The translations under genes and the position numbers were made by a program. DNA of 28,250 bases from a virus: positions 1 to 28,250 of IMG/VR virus record IMGVR_UViG_3300042905_002332. One strand, 5' to 3'. This document shows positions 18,789 through 25,260 of this stretch, one piece after another; within the stretch, counting starts at the first letter, position 1; each line of letters starts with the position of its first letter. The notes under the pieces were generated by a model, which was not told where the DNA came from, did no database searches, and worked only from the letters and a program-made list of their open reading frames with translations.

Positions 18789-19325
18789 ATGTTAAGTAAA
18801 ATTAAAATTGGTCAAGTTATTTCTCTCAATCAAGCTGAGAGGAAGTTGGCCCACTTCGTGGCTAAGAATCGCAACGGCAATAATCGTCATTTCAACACTA
18901 CGAACTTGAAGATAAGCACGGATGACCCTGCGACGGTGGATCTGGAGGGCGTGTGCGGCGAGATAGCTTTCTGTAAGCTATTTAATGTCTACCCCGACAT
19001 CGACACGGATCGCGAACCACCGCACCCGCTCTACGACGCGATTATACCTCCCATTCCACCGGGCATTCGCATCGATGTGAAGACGACGAAGTACGAGAAT
19101 GGCAAGCTACTGGTCGATGCGCGCAAAGGTTCCAAGACCGATGGCGTGGATTTCTATGCGCTGATGATCGGTCAATTCCCCGGTCCGTATACGTTCAGGG
19201 GATTCATCGCGAAGGAGCATATCATCCAGCCGCATAGAATCGGAACGATCATCAAGGGATACAAAAGCTACATTGCCGAACAGAGTGAACTTATCGACGG
19301 CATTCCCGAGCAAGACTTATTCTGA
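18789..19325 (+). CDS. PD-(D/E)XK nuclease-like protein
   Basis: 178 residues from ATG 18789 (TTG 18783 is possible). A nuclease-like core is visible: GVCGEIAFCKLF with E58, LYDAIIPP with D83, and GIRIDVKTTKYENGKLLVDA with D96 and K98, which fits the E...D...DxK spacing of restriction-endonuclease-like proteins. The C-terminal half (FYALMIGQFPGPYTFRGFIA) is beta-rich, as in this superfamily. It could be a phage nuclease or a virion-associated DNA-processing protein. It lies between the HTH gene and the capsid gene; catalytic activity is inferred from the motif only. Confidence 0.7.
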   Translation: MLSKIKIGQVISLNQAERKLAHFVAKNRNGNNRHFNTTNLKISTDDPATVDLEGVCGEIAFCKLFNVYPDIDTDREPPHPLYDAIIPPIPPGIRIDVKTTKYENGKLLVDARKGSKTDGVDFYALMIGQFPGPYTFRGFIAKEHIIQPHRIGTIIKGYKSYIAEQSELIDGIPEQDLF

Positions 19326-19524
19326 TTGACGCGTAAGGCACCAGTGTGTCTCAGTCCGGCTATCGACCTTAAGCAAGGCGGAGGCTTGGTCAGCCATCGC
19401 AAAACTGTCTAAGCGGCAATGACGCTCCGCATCGGTCAGCGCGTAGGTCCGGTCCGCCATCGTTTGATGGATGGATAGAATGGCCTACCAAATGCAGATA
19501 ACGTCGGTTTAATTTTTTCTCAAT
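19326..19524 (+). other. 199-base leader region upstream of the capsid gene
   Basis: No convincing gene. Two tiny frames sit in line here, 19419-19478 (19 codons) and 19480-19512 (10 codons), the second ending 12 bases before the capsid ATG. GGATAGAATGG near 19473 contains a TAGAAT like a -10 box but no matching -35. A highly expressed capsid gene probably has its promoter or leader control here. Confidence 0.35.
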
Positions 19525-20763
19525 ATGGCTTGTCCTAATGTCTTCAACGCCTTCGCCGTAGCGACTGAGTCGCTCGCGCAGGACGTCTATAAACGCGCCT
19601 CGTATCGCTCGATGTGGCTCAATATGATTGAGCGCGGAGAGTATCCTCAAGGTACTGGTTTGACCCAGACCTCGTTCACCACCACTTCCATCGAGCCGAC
19701 TGCGGCTGAGGAGTGGTCGGCCATCACGCTTGCCAGTGGCGAGAACGGTGGCGCTTGCGATGTCACTTACAGCGAGGTTCCGGTCGGCTATAATGCCGTC
19801 ACTTGGAGTCCTGAGCGTTTCGCCCTCAAAGGTCCGCTCCTGTGTAAGGACGATTTGACCTTCGACCATCGCGTCGAGGCGTTCTTGCGTGTGTACTTGG
19901 AGAAGCTCTCGATCCGCGCACAGCGTTCATGGGAAACCCGCTATCAGAATACGTTCGCGAAGTTCGCGATCAAGGCTGTGGCCGACTCGTCCTTCACTCA
20001 GGTCGAGACGATTCCCTCTGGCGTGAATGAGTTCCCATGGATTCAGACCGGATCGGCTGGTCAGGCGCTCAATCAGTCTACCTCTGAGCTGACTCAGGAG
20101 ATGCTGGATGTCGCGGCTGCTACGCTGATCCGCAATGGTGCGACGAATCCTGATAGCTCCGGTTTCATCTCGTACAGCAGCGACGGTCCGGTATTTCCGC
20201 TATATATCGGCTTGGAGGCTTCGCAGCGTATCGCTCAGAACAACCCGGCGTTCCGCGATGACTTGCGTTTCGCTGATCAGGGCAGTGGCGCTGGAGCGGA
20301 GTTGCTTAAGCGGATCGGTGCGAACCGGGTGATTAAGAACTATCGCCATGTTCCGAATCTGTTTCCGCCCCGCTTCACTTATGCCGGTGGCAAGTACACG
20401 CTGGTGCAGCCGTTCACCAGTGCGAGCGGAACGAAGGGTACTGTGTTCAGCGTCAATTCGAGCTGGACGACTGCTCCGTACGAGGCTGCGTTCATCGTGA
20501 CTCCGTATGTGTTCAAGAGCCACATCGTGCGGCCCGTCAATCGGGTTGGCGATCTGAGCTGGATGCCGACCAACTACATGGGCGAGTGGCAGTGGGTGAC
20601 GGGTGCCTACAAGCTCGATGTGGATTGCGCCGATCCGCTGGAGAAGAAGGGTCAGCATTACGCTGAGTTCGTTCATGCTTCGGAGCCTATATTCACGTCG
20701 CAGGGAATGACTATTATCTTTAGGCGCTGCACAGGCGCTTTAACCCAAGTCATCTGTTCCTGA
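19525..20763 (+). CDS. probable major capsid (or other major virion) protein
   Basis: 412 residues, ATG 19525 (MACPNVFNAFAVATESLAQD). The length, lack of enzymatic motifs and beta-rich, aromatic composition fit a tailed-phage capsid protein: SIRAQRSWETRYQNTF (a spine-helix-like stretch), FPLYIGLEASQRIAQNNPAF, then PYEAAFIVTPYVFKSHIVRP and CADPLEKKGQHYAEFVHASE near the C-terminus. It is followed by a strong terminator, as expected for an abundantly expressed gene. A scaffold-like gene exists at 25261-26442 but on the opposite strand. I cannot prove HK97-fold from sequence alone. Confidence 0.62.
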   Translation: MACPNVFNAFAVATESLAQDVYKRASYRSMWLNMIERGEYPQGTGLTQTSFTTTSIEPTAAEEWSAITLASGENGGACDVTYSEVPVGYNAVTWSPERFALKGPLLCKDDLTFDHRVEAFLRVYLEKLSIRAQRSWETRYQNTFAKFAIKAVADSSFTQVETIPSGVNEFPWIQTGSAGQALNQSTSELTQEMLDVAAATLIRNGATNPDSSGFISYSSDGPVFPLYIGLEASQRIAQNNPAFRDDLRFADQGSGAGAELLKRIGANRVIKNYRHVPNLFPPRFTYAGGKYTLVQPFTSASGTKGTVFSVNSSWTTAPYEAAFIVTPYVFKSHIVRPVNRVGDLSWMPTNYMGEWQWVTGAYKLDVDCADPLEKKGQHYAEFVHASEPIFTSQGMTIIFRRCTGALTQVICS

Positions 20764-20785
20764 TTAGTTAATACTTAATTAACGC

Positions 20786-20820
20786 GCTCCAGAGGAGGAA
20801 TCTTCTGGAGCTTTTTCTTT
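20786..20820 (+). terminator. rho-independent terminator after the capsid gene
   Basis: GCTCCAGA (20786-20793) pairs perfectly with TCTGGAGC (20804-20811) and is followed by TTTTTCTTT. It lies 22 bases after the capsid stop and would insulate the downstream HNH gene. Confidence 0.88.
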
Positions 20821-20868
20821 GCAAGAATCTCTTGACGAATCAATGTTGATTGCATAAGATTTGATTGC

Positions 20869-21660
20869 ATGGAAAACCTCAAACGTGGAGACGTACGCAA
20901 GAGCGATGGAAAGCTGTTCTGGTTCTACGGACCAAAGCTGGTCGATGGGAAACGATCCGAATACTGGGTGAATTTAGAAAAATACGACGAGCTGCTTCGA
21001 AAATCCGCAGAAAAAATGAAGCGGTACAACGAAGAGAATGCTGACCGATTGAAGCTTGAGGCTGCTCGTCGCTATCTTGAAAACCGAGAAAACAGGCTCG
21101 GGAAGGCTAGGCAGTATTACGTTGAAAACAAAGAAACGGTCAACAAGCGGAACAGCGAGTACGGAAAGAAGAACGCTGAGCATCTTAAGAAAAAAGCCAA
21201 CGAATACCGTGCCAACAATCGAGAACGCGCTCGCCGCTGGCAAAAGCGATATAGCACAGCAAACCATTCCAAGATAATCGACAAGCTCCGTGAGCGCCGC
21301 CGGAACGACCCAATGATGCGGCTCAAGGACGCCATTCGAGGTTCGATTCGTGCGTATCTTGGCAGCAAGAAAACGCGACGGTCGGCCACGTTTGAGATTG
21401 TCGGCTGCACTCCCGACTTTCTGCGTGGTCATTTGGAGAGGCAGTTCAGGGATGGAATGACGTGGGAAAACTACGGTCCGTACTGGCATGTTGATCATCG
21501 CATTCCATTGGCCAGTGGAAATTCGCCAGAGGAGGTTATGGGATTGAGCCATTGGACAAACCTGCAACCGCTGACCGCGTTCGAGAACATTTCCAAAGGA
21601 TCAAAATTGGTGTTGCCCAACGATAACTCTGAGCTAGGTTTGCCTCGGTTGAATCAATAG
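20869..21660 (+). CDS. HNH homing-type endonuclease
   Basis: 263 residues, ATG 20869. The C-terminal quarter has a His-Me finger HNH site: YWHVDHRIPLASGN with H207/H210, TNLQPL with N231, ENISKG with N240 and K243. A FLRGHLERQF plus MTWENYGPYWHVDH order is typical of phage HNH enzymes. Residues 48-135 form a long, very basic helix of imperfect repeats (RRYLENRENRLGKARQYYVE, NKRNSEYGKKNAEHLKKKAN), probably for DNA binding. The gene lies alone between two terminators after the capsid gene, which suits a free-standing homing endonuclease. Confidence 0.9.
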   Translation: MENLKRGDVRKSDGKLFWFYGPKLVDGKRSEYWVNLEKYDELLRKSAEKMKRYNEENADRLKLEAARRYLENRENRLGKARQYYVENKETVNKRNSEYGKKNAEHLKKKANEYRANNRERARRWQKRYSTANHSKIIDKLRERRRNDPMMRLKDAIRGSIRAYLGSKKTRRSATFEIVGCTPDFLRGHLERQFRDGMTWENYGPYWHVDHRIPLASGNSPEEVMGLSHWTNLQPLTAFENISKGSKLVLPNDNSELGLPRLNQ

Positions 21661-21696
21661 GTTGAATGTCTTGTAAAGCGCCTTATTGTGAGGCAC

Positions 21697-21733
21697 CCCG
21701 TCACTGGCCCGAAAAGTTAGTGGCGGGTTTTTT
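21697..21733 (+). terminator. rho-independent terminator after the HNH gene
   Basis: CCCGTCACT (21697-21705) pairs with AGTGGCGGG (21719-21727, one G-T pair), followed immediately by TTTTTT. Together with 20786-20820 it brackets the HNH gene. Confidence 0.88.
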
Positions 21734-21789
21734 ATTGCCCGTTATCGCTTAGACATTGACATCCCAATAGGTCGCGTAATGCTCCCCGT

Positions 21790-22071
21790 ATGCCGTCATT
21801 TACGATTCCAAAAGGCGTAGAAATCCCCGAGAACCTTGCGGAGGGCGAAGCGTTCCAGACTATGGCGACCATCGTTCTTGGCAAGGGCGGTAAGGCGGAG
21901 GTCATCGAGATTGATGGTGTGGCCATTCCCGGATACGAGAAGAAATCCAAGGGCAAGAAGCTGGCCGAGCGCGGCGAGGAGGAGGAGATGGAGGAGGAGG
22001 GCGAGGCTCCCGGCGGCGGTGGTTTCATCGCCGAGGTGATGCAGCGTGGCGCTGGTCCGATGGCACGATAA
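21790..22071 (+). CDS. small acidic protein, possibly virion-associated
   Basis: 93 residues, ATG 21790. An ordered-looking N-terminal half (MPSFTIPKGVEIPENLAEGE, TMATIVLGKGGKAEVIEI) precedes a strongly charged stretch (KKSKGKKLAERGEEEEMEEE) and a Gly-rich turn. No family recognised. It opens the post-terminator virion cluster. Confidence 0.72.
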   Translation: MPSFTIPKGVEIPENLAEGEAFQTMATIVLGKGGKAEVIEIDGVAIPGYEKKSKGKKLAERGEEEEMEEEGEAPGGGGFIAEVMQRGAGPMAR

Positions 22072-22091
22072 CCATTTTTCAATAGAACGAT

Positions 22092-22529
22092 ATGCCAAAC
22101 ATCACATGCGACGAGGCGGCAACGCTCATCAACGAGGCGGCGTCGCTGGGATGTCGCTCACCGTGGGAGGTTGAGTTGGCCAAGCTGGCGCTGGAGAACC
22201 GCATTGCGACGTATCTTCAGGGCGGCGGCGCGACACGCGGTGCGTATCGGTCGGTGACGACCAGCGGCAGCGTGGTGAGCGGCGATTACTTCTTGGTCTG
22301 CGATGCGACGGCTGGCGCGATTACGCTGACATTGCCCCCGGCGGCGCTGGTTGCTGGTCGTATCTACGTTTTCAAGCGCATCAATGCTGGCGCGAATACG
22401 GTGACGGTCGATGCGTATGCGTCCGAGACGATTGACGGAGCGGCCACACATGTACTGTCTCCGCAATGGAATTCGATTACAATCATTTCGAACGGTACGG
22501 CTTGGTTCATCACTTCGCATCCGTTCTAA
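22092..22529 (+). CDS. virion-type beta-rich protein with repeated N-terminal module
   Basis: 145 residues, ATG 22092. N-terminal helical module about 45 residues (MPNITCDEAATLINEAASLG, CRSPWEVELAKLALEN) is shared with the next gene. The C-terminal ~90 residues (SGDYFLVCDATAGAITLTLP, AGRIYVFKRINAGANTVTVD, ETIDG, WNSITIISNGTAWFITSHP) match a beta-sandwich/beta-helix type domain common in phage tail-tip and fibre proteins. A decoration or adsorption role is likely (inference). Confidence 0.75.
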   Translation: MPNITCDEAATLINEAASLGCRSPWEVELAKLALENRIATYLQGGGATRGAYRSVTTSGSVVSGDYFLVCDATAGAITLTLPPAALVAGRIYVFKRINAGANTVTVDAYASETIDGAATHVLSPQWNSITIISNGTAWFITSHPF

Positions 22530-22535
22530 AATATC

Positions 22536-22745
22536 ATGGCAAACATTTCTTGCGCCGATGCGGCCACACTAATTGCGGAGGCTCAGGGAGCTTCGTGCAT
22601 GAGTCCGCGTGAACGCATTCTGCTGGAGATTGGCCTACTCTGGGAAGCGGCGACGCTTGGCGGAATGGCGGATATCACGGCGGATAATACGGTGATAAGC
22701 GCGGACGTGACGAGCATCACGGCGGACATGACCGAATTTCTGTAG
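22536..22745 (+). CDS. small virion-type protein sharing the N-terminal module
   Basis: 69 residues, ATG 22536, 6 bases after the previous gene. Residues 1-45 (MANISCADAATLIAEAQGAS, MSPRERILLEIGLLWEAATL) parallel the previous N-terminus, followed by a short Asp/Thr-rich repeat (DITADNTVISADVTSITADM). It looks like the same attachment module with a truncated partner domain. Confidence 0.72.
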   Translation: MANISCADAATLIAEAQGASCMSPRERILLEIGLLWEAATLGGMADITADNTVISADVTSITADMTEFL

Positions 22746-22772
22746 GTCAACGTAACATTCATTTAGTCATAT

Positions 22773-23813
22773 ATGTCAAAGCAAACCATCAATATCGGCG
22801 CATCGCCGAACGACGGAACGGGGACGCCGCTGCGAACCTCGTTCGATTATACCAACCAGAACTTCACTGAGATATACACCGCTCTTGGCGGTGGTGTCGC
22901 CCTTCCCGGCGCGACGACTCAGGTCATCTTCAATGATGGCGGGACGAATCTGGCAGGCGATGCAGGTCTGGTTTACAACAAGACAACCGATGCGCTGACC
23001 GTTGCCGGACTCGTTACCGCTGGCTCCGCCACCATCACCGGCGATCTGACGGTGGACACCTCGACGCTGAAGGTTGATTCGACGAACAATCGGGTGGGTA
23101 TTGGGACGACTACGCCTGCGCTGCCATTAGATGTAGTCGGTGGAATTCAGGTAACATCTGGAAGTGCTGGCGGATTGTATCAGTGGGCATATGGAGCGAG
23201 TGCTTCCAGTAGAAGCTGGAGAGCTTGGAACGACGTTTCTGCAAATGGCGACTTCCAGATTTCAACTTCGACGACCAGAACTGGATCGACTTACTCTGAT
23301 CGTTATCGCATTGATGTAACAGGAGTCCACGAATGGTCTAATACATCTGGCACCGCCATGACCCTGAACTCTACGGGGTTGCTGGTTGGCACCACGAGCG
23401 ATCTTACTGGAGCAAACATTTCTTCATCAAAAGGTCTAGGAACCGCTAACATAGCAACCAATAGGTTTGCAACAGTAGAATACGGATCTGGCGCAAGCGG
23501 CGCATTTACAACCATTACCATTTCTGTTACTGTGTCTAACTCAAGTTCAAGTGTAATTATTGAAGCACTGCTTACAGGATTTAGCGGAGTGTATTTAGAT
23601 CATGTAGCTGGAAGATATAGCAACCAAGCGGCAGTTGTTATAAGAAACAACGCATCTGTTGGCACTACGGCTGCATCTTTAGCAGTAGATGCCACAGTTA
23701 CAATTTACACGCTAACCATCACCACAGTAGTTACGAACCCAGTAATAAAGGTAAAAGCCACTGTTGGCGGTTTGGGTGGTTCGATCACATTGCCAGTAAT
23801 TACCTTTGCGTAA
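22773..23813 (+). CDS. tail fibre / adsorption protein, mosaic
   Basis: 346 residues, ATG 22773. The N-terminus (INIGASPNDGTGTPLRTSFD, NQNFTEIYTALGGG) is a common phage fibre anchoring module ('NDGTGxPLRxxFxxxNxNFxExY'). A middle beta repeat region follows (NNRVGIGTTTPALPLDV), and the C-terminal half from about residue 130 is Ser/Thr-rich and beta-type, with low-charge composition typical of receptor-binding tips. Base composition and codon use shift at about 23,150-23,200, suggesting a swapped distal domain. Probably recognises a host surface glycan or protein. Confidence 0.85.
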   Translation: MSKQTINIGASPNDGTGTPLRTSFDYTNQNFTEIYTALGGGVALPGATTQVIFNDGGTNLAGDAGLVYNKTTDALTVAGLVTAGSATITGDLTVDTSTLKVDSTNNRVGIGTTTPALPLDVVGGIQVTSGSAGGLYQWAYGASASSRSWRAWNDVSANGDFQISTSTTRTGSTYSDRYRIDVTGVHEWSNTSGTAMTLNSTGLLVGTTSDLTGANISSSKGLGTANIATNRFATVEYGSGASGAFTTITISVTVSNSSSSVIIEALLTGFSGVYLDHVAGRYSNQAAVVIRNNASVGTTAASLAVDATVTIYTLTITTVVTNPVIKVKATVGGLGGSITLPVITFA

Positions 23814-23832
23814 TAACTTAATCCATACCACC

Positions 23833-24207
23833 ATGATTACCCTCTCTTGGATCATCGAACGCCTTCTCGTTAAGCCGACCGAAGGCTCTGAAACGAATGT
23901 CGTAATCACCGCCGACTGGCGTTGCAACGGCACTGATGAAACCTACAGCGGCACTTGCTACGGCTCCTGCTCGTTCGCTCCGCCGTCTGGTGAGTTCACG
24001 CCTTACGAAGACCTGACGCAGGAACAGGTCTTGAACTGGTGCTACGAGAACGGTGTCGATAAGACCGCCATCGAAGCGAACGTCTCGCAGCAGATCAACG
24101 ACCAGATCAATCCGCCGGTGGTGACGCTGCCGTTGCCGTGGGTTCCTGTGCCGCCTCCGGTTGTGGTTGCACCCGTCGAAACTGTCACCGATGCTCCGGC
24201 GGCATGA
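23833..24207 (+). CDS. conserved phage protein of unknown function, post-fibre
   Basis: 124 residues from ATG 23833. MITLSWIIERLLVKP, TNVVITADWRCNGTDETYSG, CYGSCSF, FTPYEDLTQEQVLNWCYENG and VDKTAIEANVSQQINDQINP match a phage family usually found after tail or fibre genes; the final NPPVVTLPLPW is also characteristic. Pro/Val-rich low-complexity C-terminus. No function known to me. Confidence 0.8.
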   Translation: MITLSWIIERLLVKPTEGSETNVVITADWRCNGTDETYSGTCYGSCSFAPPSGEFTPYEDLTQEQVLNWCYENGVDKTAIEANVSQQINDQINPPVVTLPLPWVPVPPPVVVAPVETVTDAPAA

Positions 24208-24362
24208 TTAAAATTGAACTGACCGCCGAACAAGCGAACACCCTGCTGCAACTCATCGATATCGCCATCAAGGCTGGCGGTTTCCAGAATGCAAAGGTCG
24301 GAGTACCTCTGGCCGAAATCATTCTCGAAGCCGCCAAATCGCAGGCTCCGCTCGCTAACTAA
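24204..24362 (+). CDS. small helical protein, unknown
   Basis: 52 residues from ATG 24204, ATGA-coupled to the previous gene. IKIELTAEQANTLLQLIDIA, IKAGGFQNAKVGVPLAEIIL. A short helical protein recurring in phage lysis or tail regions in my recollection ('ltxxqantllxLidiAvkaxG'), no known role. Confidence 0.75.
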   Translation: MIKIELTAEQANTLLQLIDIAIKAGGFQNAKVGVPLAEIILEAAKSQAPLAN

Positions 24363-24370
24363 CCATCACG

Positions 24371-24565
24371 ATGACGGACCACCACACCTTTTTCAGAGAC
24401 ATCTCAATCGGCGTCGGTGGTCCGATCATCGGTATTCTGGGGAACGCGGTATTTTCAGATCCTCATCTCAAGACTGCGTCATTAGCTCTTGGCGCATTCG
24501 CCGCGCTTCTAACCTGCGCCGTCAAAGCACTCGAACTGTATCGCAAACTAAAAACAGAAAAATGA
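24371..24565 (+). CDS. small two-span membrane protein, holin-like
   Basis: 64 residues, ATG 24371. Two hydrophobic spans (ISIGVGGPIIGILGNAVF; ASLALGAFAALLTCAVKAL) with a short polar loop and basic C-terminus (ELYRKLKTEK), a layout usual for small holins or pinholins. It is the first of two neighbouring small membrane proteins, a common holin pair arrangement. Lysis role inferred. Confidence 0.7.
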   Translation: MTDHHTFFRDISIGVGGPIIGILGNAVFSDPHLKTASLALGAFAALLTCAVKALELYRKLKTEK

Positions 24566-24759
24566 ATCCTAATCTCGCCTCTCTTGTCCGCCACATCTTG
24601 ACCGCTGCCGGTGGTTTCCTCGTCGCCAAAGGGTTGGCCAGTGCCGATCAACTCGCTGAACTCGTAGGCGCTGTCGTAAGCATCGCTGGCGTTGGCTGGT
24701 CTGTTTACAACAACAAGAAAGCCGCGAAGGCTGCGCCCGAAGTTGTCAAAGCTGAATGA
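24562..24759 (+). CDS. holin-like membrane protein
   Basis: 65 residues from ATG 24562, ATGA-coupled to the previous gene. An amphipathic/hydrophobic helix (LVRHILTAAGGFLVAKGLAS) and a second one (ELVGAVVSIAGVGWSVYNNK) with a KKAAKAAP basic tail match the small Pam3-gp28-like putative holins. Likely forms inner-membrane lesions at lysis (inference). Confidence 0.78.
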   Translation: MNPNLASLVRHILTAAGGFLVAKGLASADQLAELVGAVVSIAGVGWSVYNNKKAAKAAPEVVKAE

Positions 24760-24935
24760 ACTTTTTGGCCGACTTGGTGATGAAGCTGGTTATCTGGCTT
24801 CACGCGCTGACGAAGCAGGATGTCACAAGCGAAGATGCGAAAAAACAACCCGATCTTAAGCGCGGTCTGCTTGCTCGCATTGATGAGCATGAGCGTGAGC
24901 TGCGCAAGCCGGGTGATTTACGTCCCCCACGGTGA
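24756..24935 (+). CDS. small inner-membrane-type protein, spanin-like context
   Basis: 59 residues from ATG 24756, ATGA-coupled to the holin-like gene. One hydrophobic/amphipathic N-terminal helix (NFLADLVMKLVIWLHALTKQ) followed by a charged soluble tail (KRGLLARIDEHERELRKPGD). The lipoprotein gene starts inside it in another frame, an arrangement reminiscent of Rz/Rz1 spanin pairs, but it is much shorter than Rz. Frame is intact and precisely coupled at both ends. Confidence 0.68.
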   Translation: MNFLADLVMKLVIWLHALTKQDVTSEDAKKQPDLKRGLLARIDEHERELRKPGDLRPPR

Positions 24936-25062
24936 GCCTGTGCGCCTCGCTGAGAGCGTTAAGGCTAAGGTTTGGGTGGTTGACGCCGAAGGCAAAACGG
25001 TGCGTAGTAATAACCGCATCATCATCCACGAAGGCTGGTATGCACTACCAAAGGACAAATGA
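24835..25062 (+). CDS. lipoprotein, spanin-like partner
   Basis: 75 residues from ATG 24835, overlapping the previous gene by about 100 bases in a different frame. A signal-type N-terminus (MRKNNPILSAVCLLALMSMS) ends in VSCAS, a plausible lipobox with the modified Cys. The mature part (RVIYVPHGEPVRLAESVKAK and EGWYALPKD) matches small phage lipoproteins I recall near lysis genes ('VPxGEPVRLAExVKAKVWV'). Membrane-anchored after lipidation; outer membrane if the host is Gram-negative. ATG 24820 is a second possible start. Confidence 0.78.
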   Translation: MRKNNPILSAVCLLALMSMSVSCASRVIYVPHGEPVRLAESVKAKVWVVDAEGKTVRSNNRIIIHEGWYALPKDK

Positions 25063-25196
25063 GCAATAACGCACCGTACAAAGGTTCACCGTCTGTTAAG
25101 GGGAGTGGCAGCGGACCTTACAAGCAGTCTCCTCCACCGAAGCCTCCGGTTAAGCCGAAGCCTGCTCTAAGTGGCAGCGGTCCGTATCGTAAGTGA
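25059..25196 (+). CDS. tiny Pro/Lys-rich repeat peptide
   Basis: 45 residues from ATG 25059, ATGA-coupled to the lipoprotein gene. Contains three related units: APYKGSP, GSGSGPYK and GSGPYRK, with a Pro/Lys linker (SPPPKPPVKPKPA). Basic, disordered. No known family; its exact coupling makes translation credible. Confidence 0.55.
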   Translation: MSNNAPYKGSPSVKGSGSGPYKQSPPPKPPVKPKPALSGSGPYRK

Positions 25197-25207
25197 TTCA
25201 AAGCAAA

Positions 25208-25240
25208 ATCCCCCGCTGGTAATGAAACCAATCGGGGGAT
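25208..25240. terminator. bidirectional hairpin terminator between convergent blocks
   Basis: ATCCCCCG (25208-25215) pairs with CGGGGGAT (25233-25240), with an inner TGGT/ACCA stem. Right end reads AATTGTTT rightward; leftward, GGGGGAT is followed by TTTGCTTT. It separates rightward lysis genes from leftward genes. Confidence 0.82.
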
Positions 25241-25260
25241 AATTGTTTGAGCGCAGCGAA

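Noticed and set aside
19419-19512. Two mini-frames before the capsid gene
   Set aside because: 19 and 10 codons, no ribosome sites; could be chance. Kept as part of the leader description only.
19390-19869. 159-codon leftward frame over the capsid gene start
   Set aside because: Antisense to the capsid gene; no recognisable domain, and it crosses the leader region.
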